64,000 bases of DNA from Pseudomonas lini. GTDB taxonomy: Bacteria > Pseudomonadota > Gammaproteobacteria > Pseudomonadales > Pseudomonadaceae. Of this stretch, positions 42,722 to 54,752 are shown in pieces. Location: NCBI RefSeq assembly GCF_964063345.1, contig NZ_OZ061318.1:1736001-1800000 (forward strand). Reading direction: 5' to 3'. A program made the translations under genes and the position numbers. The notes below the pieces were generated by a model that saw nothing but the letters and a program-made list of their open reading frames with translations, made no database searches and was not told where the DNA came from. The number at the start of each line of letters is the position of its first letter. Position 1 is the first letter of the stretch.

Positions 42722-43939
42722 TTACGTACGGTACTCGGCGTTGATCTTCACGTATTCGTGGGACAGGTCAGTCGTCCAGATGGTTTCGCTGCAATCACCG
42801 CGACCCAGCTCGATGCGGATGGTGATTTCTTCCTGCTGCATCACCGCCGCGCCCTGGGCTTCGGTGTAGGTGGCAGAGCGAGCGCCGCGGCTGGCAATGC
42901 ACACGTCACCAAGGAACACGTCGATCTTGCTCACGTCCAGGTTCGGTACGCCGGCACGGCCCACGGCGGCCAGAATGCGGCCCCAGTTCGGGTCGGAGGC
43001 GAACAATGCGGTCTTGATCAGAGGTGAATGGGCCACGGTGTAACCGACGTCCAGGCACTCCTGGTGATTGCCGCCACCGTTGACTTCCACGGTGACAAAC
43101 TTGGTCGCGCCTTCGCCGTCGCGCACGATGGCCTGGGCCACGTCCATGCAGACTTCGAACACCGCTTGTTTCAGCAAAGCGAACAGCGGACCGCTGGCTT
43201 CGGTGATTTCCGGCAGTGCAGCCTGACCGGTGGCGATCAGCATGCAGCAGTCGTTGGTCGAGGTGTCGCCGTCGATGGTGATGCGGTTGAACGACTTGTT
43301 GGCGCCGTCCAGCAGCAGGTTTTGCAGCACGTCGCGTGAGACTTTGGCGTCGGTGGCGATGTAGCCGAGCATGGTCGCCATGTTCGGGCGGATCATGCCT
43401 GCGCCTTTGCTGATGCCGGTGACGGTGATGGTCACGCCGTCATGCTGGAACTGGCGGCTGGCACCCTTTGGCAGGGTGTCAGTGGTCATGATGCCAGTAG
43501 CGGCGGCTTCCCAGTTATTCACCGACAGATCGTCGAGGGCGGCTTGCAGCGCGCCTTCGATTTTTTCGACCGGCAGCGGCTCGCCGATCACACCGGTGGA
43601 GTACGGCAGCACCAGGCTTGCATCGACACCGGTCAGCTCAGCCAGTTTGGCGCACGTGCGCTCGGCGGCTGCCAGGCCTGGCTCGCCGGTGCCGGCGTTG
43701 GCATTGCCGGTGTTGGTCAGCAGGTAACGTACCGGGCCTTGCACGCGTTGTTTGGCCAGGATAACGGGAGCGGCGCAAAAGGCGTTCAGGGTGAACACGC
43801 CCGCCACTGTGGAACCTTCGGCACAGCGCATGACCACGACATCCTTGCGCCCCGGGCGCTTGATGCCGGCCGAGGCGATACCGAGTTCAAAACCGGCAAC
43901 CGGGTGCAACGTTGGCAAAGGACCAAGACCAACAGCCAT
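42722..43939 (-). CDS. argJ: Ornithine acetyltransferase / N-acetylglutamate synthase
   Basis: Makes ornithine from N-acetylornithine by transferring the acetyl group to glutamate; the basis of cyclic arginine synthesis. 405 residues. The precursor self-cleaves before the nucleophile threonine in [14 protein letters not shown]. Other signatures: TTDTLPKGA and [11 protein letters not shown]. It may also use acetyl-CoA. It lies between secA and the GST gene, all leftward, with a REPIN downstream. It is the biosynthetic counterpart to the arc operon at the left end. Confidence 0.96.
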   Translation of the reverse strand: MAVGLGPLPTLHPVAGFELGIASAGIKRPGRKDVVVMRCAEGSTVAGVFTLNAFCAAPVILAKQRVQGPVRYLLTNTGNANAGTGEPGLAAAERTCAKLAELTGVDASLVLPYSTGVIGEPLPVEKIEGALQAALDDLSVNNWEAAATGIMTTDTLPKGASRQFQHDGVTITVTGISKGAGMIRPNMATMLGYIATDAKVSRDVLQNLLLDGANKSFNRITIDGDTSTNDCCMLIATGQAALPEITEASGPLFALLKQAVFEVCMDVAQAIVRDGEGATKFVTVEVNGGGNHQECLDVGYTVAHSPLIKTALFASDPNWGRILAAVGRAGVPNLDVSKIDVFLGDVCIASRGARSATYTEAQGAAVMQQEEITIRIELGRGDCSETIWTTDLSHEYVKINAEYRT

Positions 43940-44014
43940 GAATGCGCTCCTTAAAAAGTAGTGTCTGCACCGTCATTACCCCGTTCTTTTAACGTGGCGC
44001 GGTGGTTTAAATGG

Positions 44015-44048
44015 CAAAACGCCGCGACGGCATAAGCCGGTCGCGGCG
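44015..44048 (-). terminator. Terminator of secA
   Basis: CGCCGCGACGGC (44020-44031) pairs with GCCGGTCGCGGCG (44036-44047, one wobble); the As at 44016-44019 give a short T-run on the reverse strand. Confidence 0.82.
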
Positions 44049-44074
44049 CGGGTATTTCAGCGTATGAAACGGGT

Positions 44075-46810
<2,736 letters not shown>

Positions 46811-47117
46811 ATCGGCAGGATCTTCCACACTAAAGGGATGGAGGGCGGCCCCGTGAGTCGCCCGTGCAGCCCTCATGGCCGCATGCGAACGAGCATTCTA
46901 CCCGGAAACGATGGTGAGGAAAGTGGCGTTATTCCACGATGCATGCACTGCGCTGTAACGGGGCTCACTTAAAATAAGGGCTTTTTGCTGAACTTCAACC
47001 CATCGAGGGTACAAGTTACTCGTTGATTTAATGGGTAAAGCGCTCGCAAAGCAATGGGTCGGGGGCAACGGATGCTTTCTGTTACCATGGCCGTTCTGTT
47101 ACTTCAGGTGTTCGATC
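46811..47117. promoter_or_regulatory. Divergent region between secA and dciA
   Basis: 307 nt. No gene like secM is visible. It must hold both promoters; none stands out. No strong hairpin. Confidence 0.4.
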
Positions 47118-47573
47118 ATGGCATTTCGCCCTCTCACGGCCAGAGCACCCGCCGTTCTGCTTCGCGAAGCCAAACCGCTGAAAGCCATTTTTGGCCACGC
47201 TCAACGCCTGGGTCATTTACAACGTCTGGTGGAAAGTCAGTTGCAGCCGGCTGCCCGCGAGCATTGCCATGTGGCGTCGTGGCGTGAAGGCAGTTTATTG
47301 CTGATTGTCACCGACGGCCACTGGGCCACCCGCCTGCGTTATCAGCAAAAGCGTCTGCAACGGCAGCTACAGCTGTTCGACGAGTTCGCCAGCCTGACGC
47401 GGATCCTGTTCAAGGTTCAGCCGCCTACCGTTCAGCAAGGGGCGGCGGGGCATACGATAAATTTGTCGACCGATGCGGCGGCGACCATTCAGGCGACGGC
47501 TGACGGGATTACCGACCCGAACCTGCGGGCGGCCCTCGAACGCCTGGCGGCGCACGCAAAACCCAAAACCTGA
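47118..47573 (+). CDS. dciA: Replicative helicase loader/activator DciA (DUF721)
   Basis: A 151-residue protein of the DUF721 family, shown in P. aeruginosa and other bacteria to act as the DnaB helicase loader in species without DnaC. It starts MAFRPLTARAPAVLLREAK and has the KH-like N-terminal domain (HCHVASWREGSLLLIVTDGHWATRLRY split by conserved W and L). The secA neighbourhood matches that in P. aeruginosa. The ATG at 47118 was chosen; an upstream in-frame start adds residues absent from the family. Confidence 0.88.
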   Translation: MAFRPLTARAPAVLLREAKPLKAIFGHAQRLGHLQRLVESQLQPAAREHCHVASWREGSLLLIVTDGHWATRLRYQQKRLQRQLQLFDEFASLTRILFKVQPPTVQQGAAGHTINLSTDAAATIQATADGITDPNLRAALERLAAHAKPKT

Positions 47574-47584
47574 CATAAAACCAA

Positions 47585-47716
47585 TGTGGGAGCGGGCCTG
47601 TGGCGAGGGAGCTTGCTCCCGCTGGGCCGCGAAGCGGCCCCCCTTATCCCCAAAAAGAGGGGACTGCTTCGCAGTCCAACGGGAGCAAGCTCCCTCGCCA
47701 CAGGCCAGCCCCCACA
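47585..47716. repeat. Composite REPIN: GTGGCGAGGGAGC class nested inside a GTGGGAGCGGGC class element
   Basis: Outer arms TGTGGGAGCGGGCC (47585-47598) and GGCCAGCCCCCACA (47703-47716) belong to one REP class. Between them lies a complete element of the other class (47599-47702), starting TGTGGCGAGGGAGCTTGC. The inner copy is nearly identical to that at 54410. It separates dciA from the convergent ATPase gene. Confidence 0.88.
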
Positions 47717-47733
47717 TTTTGATTGCCCAGTCG

Positions 47734-49233
47734 CTATCGGCGCTTGCTGCCTCCCAATAAAGACCCCATCAACCCGCGCACCAATTGTCGGCCCAATTGA
47801 TTTGCCGCCTGTCGCATGGCTGATTTCAACGCCTGGCCTGCCGCCGTGCCGAGGAATTCCCCGGCCTGTTCGGTGAAACTCGGCTCTTCAGGTGCAGGTT
47901 TGCCCGGCGCGGCTTCAGGATCCGGCGCCAGCCCTTTGCGCGCCATCAGCACTTCATATGCCGATTCACGGTCGATCGGTTTGTCATAACGGCCCTTGAA
48001 CGGAGAACCGGCAATCAGCACGGTGCGCTCAGCCTCGGTCAGCGGCCCGATCCGCGATTGCGGCGGTGCAACCAAGACACGCTGGACCATCCCCGGCGTG
48101 CCCTTGTCCTGCAAGGTGCCGACCAGCGCCTCGCCGATCCCCAGCTCCGTCAATACCGACAAGGCATCGAACGCCGGGTTCGGCCGGAAGCCGTCGGCCA
48201 CCGCACGCAGGGATTTCTGTTCTTTGGCGGTAAATGCACGCAAACCATGCTGAATGCGCAGGCCCAGTTGAGCCAACACATCATCCGGCAAATCGCCCGG
48301 CGATTGGGTGACGAAATACACCCCCACGCCTTTCGAGCGAATCAGTCGCACCACTTGTTCCAGACGCTCCTGCAACGCCTTGGGCGTACCGGCGAACAAC
48401 AAGTGCGCCTCGTCGAAAAACAGCGCCAGCAGCGGTTTCTCGGCATCGCCACGCTCCGGCAATTGCTCGAACAGTTCGGCCAGCAACCACAGCAGGAACG
48501 TCGCATAGACCTTCGGCGCTTCGTGCACCAGACGGCTGGCGTCGAGCAAGTGAATGCGCCCGCGACCATCCACCGCCGGTTGCAACATGTCTTCCAGTTG
48601 CAGCGCCGGTTCGCCGAACAGCGCTTCGGCGCCCTGCTGTTCGAGCGTCGCCAGACGGCGCAACAGCGCCTGGCTGGAACCGGTGGTCATCAGCGCGGCG
48701 TCATCCCCCAATAATTCGGGGTTGTCGCGCAGGTGATTGAGCAGCGCTTTCAAATCCTTCAAATCCAGCAGCAACAGCCCTTCGCGGTCGGCCACCTTGA
48801 ACGCGGCATACAGGGCCGACTGCTGACTGTCGGTCAGTTCCAACAGGCTGCCGATCAGCAATGGGCCCATTTCGCTCAAGGTGGTGCGCAGTGGATGGCC
48901 GGACTGACCGTTAATGTCCCACAAGGTCACTGGATACGCCTGAGGCTTATGGTTCAGCCAGGGCATGCCGGCGATCCGCTCAGCGACTTTGCCTTGGGGA
49001 TTGCCGGCAGCGCCCAGGCCGCACAGGTCGCCCTTGATGTCCGCTGCGAATACCGCAACGCCGGCATCGCTGAAGGCTTCAGCCAGGCGCTGCAAGGTGA
49101 CGGTTTTACCGGTCCCGGTAGCGCCCGCTACCAAGCCATGACGGTTGGCCAGACGCATGGCCTGGGCGACAGACTGGCCCGCAAGGTCGGCGCCGATAAC
49201 GAGTTGCAATGAGTCAGGCATTTTGTCACCCAT
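47734..49233 (-). CDS. HerA/YjgR-type ATPase (DUF853)
   Basis: A 499-residue P-loop ATPase of the HerA-FtsK superfamily. Walker A AGATGTGKTVTLQ near residue 45, Walker B LLALFFDEAHLLF near 270, and a sensor region YFVTQSPGDLP. The C-terminus (RQAANQLGRQLVRGLMG) is basic and hydrophobic. E. coli YjgR is similar; its role is not known, possibly DNA pumping or membrane-linked processing. Three starts are possible (GTG 49254, ATG 49233, ATG 49221); 49233 was chosen. Confidence 0.88.
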   Translation of the reverse strand: MGDKMPDSLQLVIGADLAGQSVAQAMRLANRHGLVAGATGTGKTVTLQRLAEAFSDAGVAVFAADIKGDLCGLGAAGNPQGKVAERIAGMPWLNHKPQAYPVTLWDINGQSGHPLRTTLSEMGPLLIGSLLELTDSQQSALYAAFKVADREGLLLLDLKDLKALLNHLRDNPELLGDDAALMTTGSSQALLRRLATLEQQGAEALFGEPALQLEDMLQPAVDGRGRIHLLDASRLVHEAPKVYATFLLWLLAELFEQLPERGDAEKPLLALFFDEAHLLFAGTPKALQERLEQVVRLIRSKGVGVYFVTQSPGDLPDDVLAQLGLRIQHGLRAFTAKEQKSLRAVADGFRPNPAFDALSVLTELGIGEALVGTLQDKGTPGMVQRVLVAPPQSRIGPLTEAERTVLIAGSPFKGRYDKPIDRESAYEVLMARKGLAPDPEAAPGKPAPEEPSFTEQAGEFLGTAAGQALKSAMRQAANQLGRQLVRGLMGSLLGGSKRR

Positions 49234-49395
49234 GGTTAATCTTTGATCCTTCACGGCCGATATAAAAGACTGAAAAGCGTCGGTAATCCCCCTAAGGAGA
49301 GGACGGAAATATCAGCTTGATTTCAACACTGCCCGTTTTGCGTGCCGTTATAAAAGCACGCCCTGAATAATAAGACCTTAGCGGAACCCCAAGCC

Positions 49396-51285
49396 ATGAA
49401 CAAAAATCTGCGCTTCAGTCATAAAATCCTGCTTGCCGCCGCCCTCATCGTTATTGCTGCCTTCGCCTCGTTCACACTGTACAACGACTATTTACAGCGC
49501 AATGCCATCCGCGAGGATCTGGACAACTACCTCAATGAGATGGGCGACGTCACCGCCAACAACATTCAGACCTGGCTGACAGGTCGCATCCTGTTGATCG
49601 AGGGCCTCGCGCAGAACATTGCCATCAACCCCGAACAATCCAACGTCGCCAACCTGCTTGAACAGAAGGCTCTGGAGTCGACCTTCATGGCCAGGTACCT
49701 GGGCGATGCCAGCGGCACTTTCATCAACCGCCCGGACTCCAAGATGCCGGACGGCTACGACCCCAGAGTTCGCCCTTGGTACAAAGGCGCGGTGAACAGC
49801 AATGGCTCGACGCTGACCGAACCTTATATAGATGCGGCGACCGGTCAGACCATCATTTCCATCGCCACCGCCTCGAAGAAAGCCGGGCAAAGCGTGGGGG
49901 TGGTAGGCGGTGACTTGAGTCTGCAAACCCTGATCGACACCTTGACCGCGCGTGACTTCGGCGGCATGGGCTATGCCTTCCTGGTCAGCGCCGACGGCAA
50001 GATCCTGGTCCATCCGGATAAATCCATGGTGATGAAGTCCCTCAACGAGGCTTACCCGAAGAACACCCCACGCATCAGCGGCGGCATCAGTGAAGTCGAG
50101 GTCGACGGCAAAACCCGCATCGTCACGTTCACCCCGATCAAAGGCTTGCCGTCGGTGAACTGGTACATCGGCCTGTCGGTGGATAAAGACAAAGCCTTCT
50201 CGATGCTCAGCGAATTCCGCACCTCGGCGGTCGTCGCAACCGTGATTGCCGTGGCGATCATCATCGCCCTGCTGGGAATGCTGATCCGCATCCTGATCCA
50301 GCCGCTGCACGTCATGACCCGCGCCATGGAAGACATCGCCGACGGAGAAGGCGATCTGACCAAGCGCCTGACCATCCTGAATCAGGACGAATTTGGCATC
50401 CTCGGCACGGCGTTCAACCGTTTCGTGGAACGGGTTCATACGTCGATCCGCGAAGTGTCCTCGGCCACCGGTCAAGTCAACGAAGTAGCCCTGCGTGTGG
50501 TGGCCGCCTCGAACTCGTCGATGTTCAATTCCGACCAGCAAGCCTCGCGCACCAGCAGCGTTGCCGCGGCAATCAATCAGCTCGGCGCCGCGGCCCAGGA
50601 AATCGCCCGCAACGCCGCGCAAGCGTCGAATCAAGCCAGCGACGCGCGCAGCCTGGCCGAAGACGGCCAGCAAGTGGTGGATCGCAGCATTGCCGCGATG
50701 AATCAGCTGTCGAGCATGCTCAGCGCCTCAAGCACCAACATCGAATCGCTGAACAGCAAAACCGTGAACATTGGGCAGATTCTCGAAGTGATCACCAGCA
50801 TCTCCCAGCAAACCAACCTGCTGGCGCTGAACGCGGCCATTGAAGCGGCGCGGGCCGGTGAAGCCGGGCGCGGTTTTGCCGTGGTGGCCGACGAGGTGCG
50901 CAACCTGGCGCACCGCACACAAGAGTCGGCGCAACAGGTGCAAACCATGATCGAGGAGCTGCAAATCGGCGCCCGCGAATCCGTCAGCACGATGAGCGAC
51001 AGCCAGCGCCACAGCCAGGACAGCGTGGAAATCGCCAACCTGGCCGGTGAACGCTTGAACAGCGTGACGTTGCGCATCGGCGAAATCGACGGCATGAACC
51101 AATCCGTGGCTACAGCGACCGAGGAACAGACGGCGGTGGTTGAGTCGATCAACGTGGATATCACCGAGATCAACACGTTGAACCAGGAAGGCGTGGAGAA
51201 TTTGCAGTCGACATTGCGAGCGTGCTCGGACCTTGAACAACAGGCTTCGCGATTGAAGCAGTTGGTGGGTAGTTTCCGTATCTAA
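49396..51285 (+). CDS. Methyl-accepting chemotaxis protein with dCACHE sensor
   Basis: A 629-residue chemoreceptor: helix about 11-30, periplasmic double CACHE domain (about 35-270), helix about 275-297, HAMP, and the signalling hairpin with tip [20 protein letters not shown]. The sensor contains [14 protein letters not shown], then YIDAATGQ and GDLSLQTL, resembling the amino-acid binding motif (Y, R, W, Y, D, D) known from PctA-type receptors. Amino acids as ligands are therefore a fair inference. Ribosome site is weak (CGGAACCCC). Monocistronic, REPIN downstream. Confidence 0.93.
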   Translation: MNKNLRFSHKILLAAALIVIAAFASFTLYNDYLQRNAIREDLDNYLNEMGDVTANNIQTWLTGRILLIEGLAQNIAINPEQSNVANLLEQKALESTFMARYLGDASGTFINRPDSKMPDGYDPRVRPWYKGAVNSNGSTLTEPYIDAATGQTIISIATASKKAGQSVGVVGGDLSLQTLIDTLTARDFGGMGYAFLVSADGKILVHPDKSMVMKSLNEAYPKNTPRISGGISEVEVDGKTRIVTFTPIKGLPSVNWYIGLSVDKDKAFSMLSEFRTSAVVATVIAVAIIIALLGMLIRILIQPLHVMTRAMEDIADGEGDLTKRLTILNQDEFGILGTAFNRFVERVHTSIREVSSATGQVNEVALRVVAASNSSMFNSDQQASRTSSVAAAINQLGAAAQEIARNAAQASNQASDARSLAEDGQQVVDRSIAAMNQLSSMLSASSTNIESLNSKTVNIGQILEVITSISQQTNLLALNAAIEAARAGEAGRGFAVVADEVRNLAHRTQESAQQVQTMIEELQIGARESVSTMSDSQRHSQDSVEIANLAGERLNSVTLRIGEIDGMNQSVATATEEQTAVVESINVDITEINTLNQEGVENLQSTLRACSDLEQQASRLKQLVGSFRI

Positions 51286-51304
51286 GTCGCTCTCACCGGC
51301 CTCT

Positions 51305-51394
51305 TCGCGGGCAAGCCCGCTCCCACAGTGATCTCTGTCGTACACAAAATTTGTGTTCATCGAAGATCATTGTGGGAGCGGAGCTTGCCCGCGA
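51305..51394. repeat. REPIN, GTGGGAGCGGGC class (arms outward)
   Basis: Starts TCGCGGGCAAGCCCGCTCCC and ends with GGGAGCGGAGCTTGCCCGCGA; the right arm carries GGAGCTT instead of GGGCTT. Lies between the chemoreceptor and the glycosyltransferase operon. Confidence 0.88.
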
Positions 51395-51516
51395 TGGCGA
51401 TCTGTAAAGCCCCGCAAAACCCCGCTGACACCCCTCGCCGCAAAACCCCAACCGAACATCTATCCTTCATATAGGTCAACCAAAGGGAGAACGACGGTCC
51501 CGGAGGAATGTTCATC

Positions 51517-52629
51517 GTGCATATCGCTGACATAACCATGTTCTACGCCCCAGCCAGCGGTGGCGTGCGCACTTATCTGGATGCCAAACACCGCCGCTTG
51601 GGCAACAAGCCAGGTATTCGTCACAGCTTGCTGATCCCTGGGGCACATTTAAGTGAACAGGATGGCATTTACACGGTTCCGGCCCCGGCCCTGCCCTTTG
51701 GCAAGGGTTATCGCTTCCCCCTCCGTCTCGCGCCGTGGCGCAATGTTCTGCAGGATTTACAGCCCGATCTGATTGAAGTCGGCGACCCCTACCTGACCGC
51801 TTGGGCTGCATTGGACGCCAAGCGGCAACTCGATGTGCCGGTGATCGGCTTTTATCATTCGGACCTGCCGCTGCTGGTCAGCAATCGCATGGGCAATTGG
51901 GTTACTCCCAATATCGAAGCTTATGTCAGCAAACTTTATGGCAACTTCGACCGGGTTCTGGCGCCGAGTCAAATCATGGCCGATAAACTGATCGGGTTGG
52001 GCGTGAAGAACGTTTTCGTACAACCGCTGGGCGTCGATCTGCAAACGTTCAACCCCAGTAAACGGGATCCAGGTTTACGGTCCGAATTGGGCATCGATGA
52101 AAACACTCATCTGCTAATCTTCGCCGGCCGTGGATCCAAGGAAAAAAACCTGCCAGTGCTGCTCAAATGCATGAAACGCCTGGGACGTCGCTATCACTTG
52201 TTACTGGTGGGCTCGTCGATGCCGACCCTGGTACCGCGCAATGTCACCGTCCTCGATAAGTTCTACCCGGCGGCGCAAGTCGCGCGCTTGATGGCCAGTG
52301 CCGATGCGCTGGTGCATGCCGGTGATCAGGAAACCTTTGGCCTGGTGGTCCTCGAAGCCATGGCCAGCGGCATTCCGGTGGTGGCCGTGGCGGCCGGGGC
52401 TTTCCAGGAAATTGTCACCGATCAATGCGGCCTGCTGTGCGCGCCGAATAATCCAGCGGCGATGGCCAACGCGGTGCGCGAACTATTCAGTCAGGGCAGC
52501 GCCGCGCTGGGCAAACAAGCCCGCAGCCATGTCGAGCAGCATTACGCCTGGGATATAGTGGTCGACAGCCTGTTGGGGCACTATCACGCCGTACTCGGCA
52601 CTCAATGGCCACTGACCGCCAATGGTTGA
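51517..52629 (+). CDS. Glycosyltransferase family 4 (GT-B fold)
   Basis: A 370-residue GT4 enzyme. The N-terminal domain begins VHIADITMFYAPASGGVRTY with the Gly-rich acceptor loop; the C-terminal donor domain has FAGRGSKEKNLPVLL and the E-x7-E motif in ETFGLVVLEAMASG. The GTG start at 51517 is preferred since GGAGGA is 9 nt upstream; the ATG at 51508 is too close to that site. First of three overlapping or adjacent genes with a DUF2334 deacetylase and a UPF0104 membrane protein. Acceptor and sugar unknown; a membrane glycolipid is a reasonable guess. Confidence 0.88.
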   Translation: MHIADITMFYAPASGGVRTYLDAKHRRLGNKPGIRHSLLIPGAHLSEQDGIYTVPAPALPFGKGYRFPLRLAPWRNVLQDLQPDLIEVGDPYLTAWAALDAKRQLDVPVIGFYHSDLPLLVSNRMGNWVTPNIEAYVSKLYGNFDRVLAPSQIMADKLIGLGVKNVFVQPLGVDLQTFNPSKRDPGLRSELGIDENTHLLIFAGRGSKEKNLPVLLKCMKRLGRRYHLLLVGSSMPTLVPRNVTVLDKFYPAAQVARLMASADALVHAGDQETFGLVVLEAMASGIPVVAVAAGAFQEIVTDQCGLLCAPNNPAAMANAVRELFSQGSAALGKQARSHVEQHYAWDIVVDSLLGHYHAVLGTQWPLTANG

Positions 52630-52633
52630 GCCC

Positions 52634-53398
52634 ATGAACGCGCCCAGCCTGTTACTGGTATTGCACGACGTTGCGCCGCAAACCTGGCCCGATTACCAAG
52701 CCTTCGTCGAAGCCGTCGACGCACTGGGTGAGGTGCCGATCACCTGGCTGGTGGTGCCCGATTTCCACAAGCATAACGACCTGGACGCGTATCCGGCGTT
52801 TCGACGTTTGCTGACCCGCCGCGTCGCTCGCGGCGACGAACTGGCACTGCACGGTTACTTCCATTGCGATGAAGGACCAATCCCTATCACTCCCAGAGAC
52901 TGGTTCATGCGCCGTATCTACACCCATGAAGGTGAGTTCTACGACCTGTCACAGGAAACCGCCCTCACCCGCCTGCGTGCCGGAATCGAGGTGTTCCACC
53001 GTTACAACTGGCCACTGCAAGGTTTCGTCGCTCCGGCCTGGTTGATGAGCGAAGGTACCCGCCAAGCCTTGCGCCAGGTACCGCTGCGCTACACCAGCGA
53101 CTCGCAGCATCTGTATCGTTTGCCGGATTTCACTGCGATCGATGCCCCGTGCCTGGTCTGGAGCGCGCGTAGCGCCTGGCGTCGGGGTCTGTCGAAAATC
53201 GTCAGCGATCAGCGTGAACAACGCTGGCGCCAGGCGCCAGTGATTCGTCTCGGCCTGCACCCCGTGGACATGCGCCATGAATTCTCGCGTCACTACTGGC
53301 TGCAAACCCTCAAGCGCTTGCTCGACGAGGGTCGTGTTCCGATGACCAAGGCCAACTGGCTGACACAGCAACGTGACCCCATCGGTCGCGTCGCATGA
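52634..53398 (+). CDS. DUF2334 polysaccharide-deacetylase-like protein
   Basis: A 254-residue protein of the NodB/polysaccharide deacetylase superfamily. Metal-site motifs: LLVLHDVAPQTW near the N-terminus, ELALHGYFHCDEG, and GFVAPAWLMSEGT. No signal peptide, so it acts in the cytoplasm or at the inner face of the membrane. It starts 4 nt after the glycosyltransferase stop (an ATG at 52622 overlapping it is also possible) and its stop overlaps the next start. Probable deacetylation of the glycosylated product. Confidence 0.85.
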   Translation: MNAPSLLLVLHDVAPQTWPDYQAFVEAVDALGEVPITWLVVPDFHKHNDLDAYPAFRRLLTRRVARGDELALHGYFHCDEGPIPITPRDWFMRRIYTHEGEFYDLSQETALTRLRAGIEVFHRYNWPLQGFVAPAWLMSEGTRQALRQVPLRYTSDSQHLYRLPDFTAIDAPCLVWSARSAWRRGLSKIVSDQREQRWRQAPVIRLGLHPVDMRHEFSRHYWLQTLKRLLDEGRVPMTKANWLTQQRDPIGRVA

Positions 53399-54390
53399 GC
53401 CGCGGGATTCTGCTGGTCATCGCCCTGCTCGCTGCGGTGCTGATCCCGTCGTTGCTGGGTGGCGGAGAGACATGGTCGCGGTTGCAAAGCTTTCCGCTGA
53501 AATGGTTGCTGATCATGTTCGGCATGATCCTGCTCTGCTGGATGCTCAACACCCAGCGCTTGCGCCTGCTGCTGGGGGATCAGCGAGACAAGGTCAGTCG
53601 CTTCAAAAGTCTCGGAGTGGTGATGTCCGCCGAATTCGCCTACTGCGCCACCCCCGGCGGCAGTGGCGGACCGCTGACCATCATGGCGTTGCTGGCACGC
53701 CACGGCGTGCGGCCGGCCAGGGGCAGCGCCGTGTTCGCCATGGACCAGTTGAGCGATCTGCTGTTTTTTCTCTGCGCGCTGAGCGCGATTCTGATTTATG
53801 CACTGTTCCAGCACCTCAGCCAGCGCATGGAATGGCTGCTGACCGTCAGCGCCATCTCGATGTTCGGCGGCTTGTTCAGTTGCGTATTGGCGGCTCGCTA
53901 CCACCGCTCGCTGATTCGTCTGGGTGGTCGGTTGCTCGCTCGTCTCAATGTCAAAGGCACCACCCGGATGCGCTGGGCGCGAAAGCTACTGCATTTTCTG
54001 GCGGCGTTCACTGACACACTGAAGTTGCCCTTTCAGACGTTGATCACGGTGTTTGTACTGACCTGCCTGCATTGGCTCTTGCGCTATAGCGTGCTGTATC
54101 TGGCATTGCGTGGGCTGGGCGTGGACTTGCAGTGGGCCTGGTGCTTTCTGATCCAGATGCTGTCGCTGAGTGCCGGGCAGTTCAGCCTGTTGCCGGGCGG
54201 TGCCGGGGCGGCGGAACTGACATCGGCGGCGCTGCTGGCGCCCATGGTCGGAAAATCCACCGCCGCGGCGGCGATTCTGATCTGGCGAACAGTGACCTAT
54301 TACTTCTATCTGGTGGTCGGTGGCCCGGTGTTTTTGCTGATGCTTGGGCGGCCATTGCTCAAGAAGTTGATGAAGTTCAAGCAGGCTTAA
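53395..54390 (+). CDS. UPF0104 / lysylphosphatidylglycerol synthase TM-region family protein
   Basis: A 331-residue membrane protein with about eight hydrophobic helices, similar to the flippase domain of MprF and to YbhN-type proteins. Typical stretch: YCATPGGSGGPLTIMALLARHG and LLPGGAGAAELTSAALLAPM. Overlaps the deacetylase gene by 4 nt (ATGA). Likely moves or holds a lipid across the inner membrane; in this operon it may export the glycosyltransferase product. Last gene before a REPIN. Confidence 0.88.
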   Translation: MSRGILLVIALLAAVLIPSLLGGGETWSRLQSFPLKWLLIMFGMILLCWMLNTQRLRLLLGDQRDKVSRFKSLGVVMSAEFAYCATPGGSGGPLTIMALLARHGVRPARGSAVFAMDQLSDLLFFLCALSAILIYALFQHLSQRMEWLLTVSAISMFGGLFSCVLAARYHRSLIRLGGRLLARLNVKGTTRMRWARKLLHFLAAFTDTLKLPFQTLITVFVLTCLHWLLRYSVLYLALRGLGVDLQWAWCFLIQMLSLSAGQFSLLPGGAGAAELTSAALLAPMVGKSTAAAAILIWRTVTYYFYLVVGGPVFLLMLGRPLLKKLMKFKQA

Positions 54391-54409
54391 AAGATCGCAG
54401 GCTCCACAC

Positions 54410-54512
54410 TGTGGCGAGGGAGCTTGCTCCCGCTGGGCTGCGAAGCGGCCCCCTTATCCCCAAAAAGAGGGGACTGCTTCGCAGTCCAACGGGAGCAAGC
54501 TCCCTCGCCACA
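54410..54512. repeat. REPIN, GTGGCGAGGGAGC class
   Basis: Inverted arms TGTGGCGAGGGAGCTTGCTC and complement. It differs from the inner element at 47599-47702 by one substitution and one indel over about 103 nt. Confidence 0.92.
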
Positions 54513-54513
54513 G

Positions 54514-54690
54514 TCAGGCACCTCCGACTGCATCGTCAGAGTCGTCCTGCAACTGCTCCCACAACTCAGCAGCACCGGGAAACTCCGTGCCGTCTTCGGC
54601 GCTCAGGTCATCCGGGTCATAGCGACTCAAACAGCCCTCACCCAATGTGGCGGGTGCCTTGGAAGTGGCTTTGTCCAGTGGGTCGGCCAT
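54514..54690 (-). CDS. Small acidic protein of 58 residues, unknown
   Basis: The reading frame begins MADPLDKATSKAPATLGEG and ends DDSDDAVGGA. It is strongly acidic, without cysteine pairs, signal or membrane segment. The stop codon is directly next to the REPIN. It is read in the same direction as purU, 62 nt downstream of it, and a palindromic repeat lies between them. The ribosome site AAAGAGA is weak. Codon use looks like that of neighbouring genes. No family was recognised; it is listed because the frame, composition and position make a real gene plausible. Confidence 0.55.
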   Translation of the reverse strand: MADPLDKATSKAPATLGEGCLSRYDPDDLSAEDGTEFPGAAELWEQLQDDSDDAVGGA

Positions 54691-54711
54691 GGCTAAGTTC
54701 TCTTTTTACCT

Positions 54712-54744
54712 GGATCGTTCCCACGCTCTGCGTGGGAACGATCC
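54712..54744. repeat. Palindromic repeat / hairpin after purU
   Basis: GGATCGTTCCCACGC and its complement GCGTGGGAACGATCC enclose a 3-nt loop (TCT). It is the common TTCCCACGC-type palindrome of Pseudomonas and could terminate purU transcription; the flanking Ts lie on the wrong side for a standard terminator. Confidence 0.85.
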
Positions 54745-54752
54745 GCAGACCA

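Noticed and set aside
51420..51508. Pho box or other operator upstream of the glycosyltransferase operon
   Set aside because: No pair of CTGTCAT-like direct repeats at 11-nt spacing could be found.
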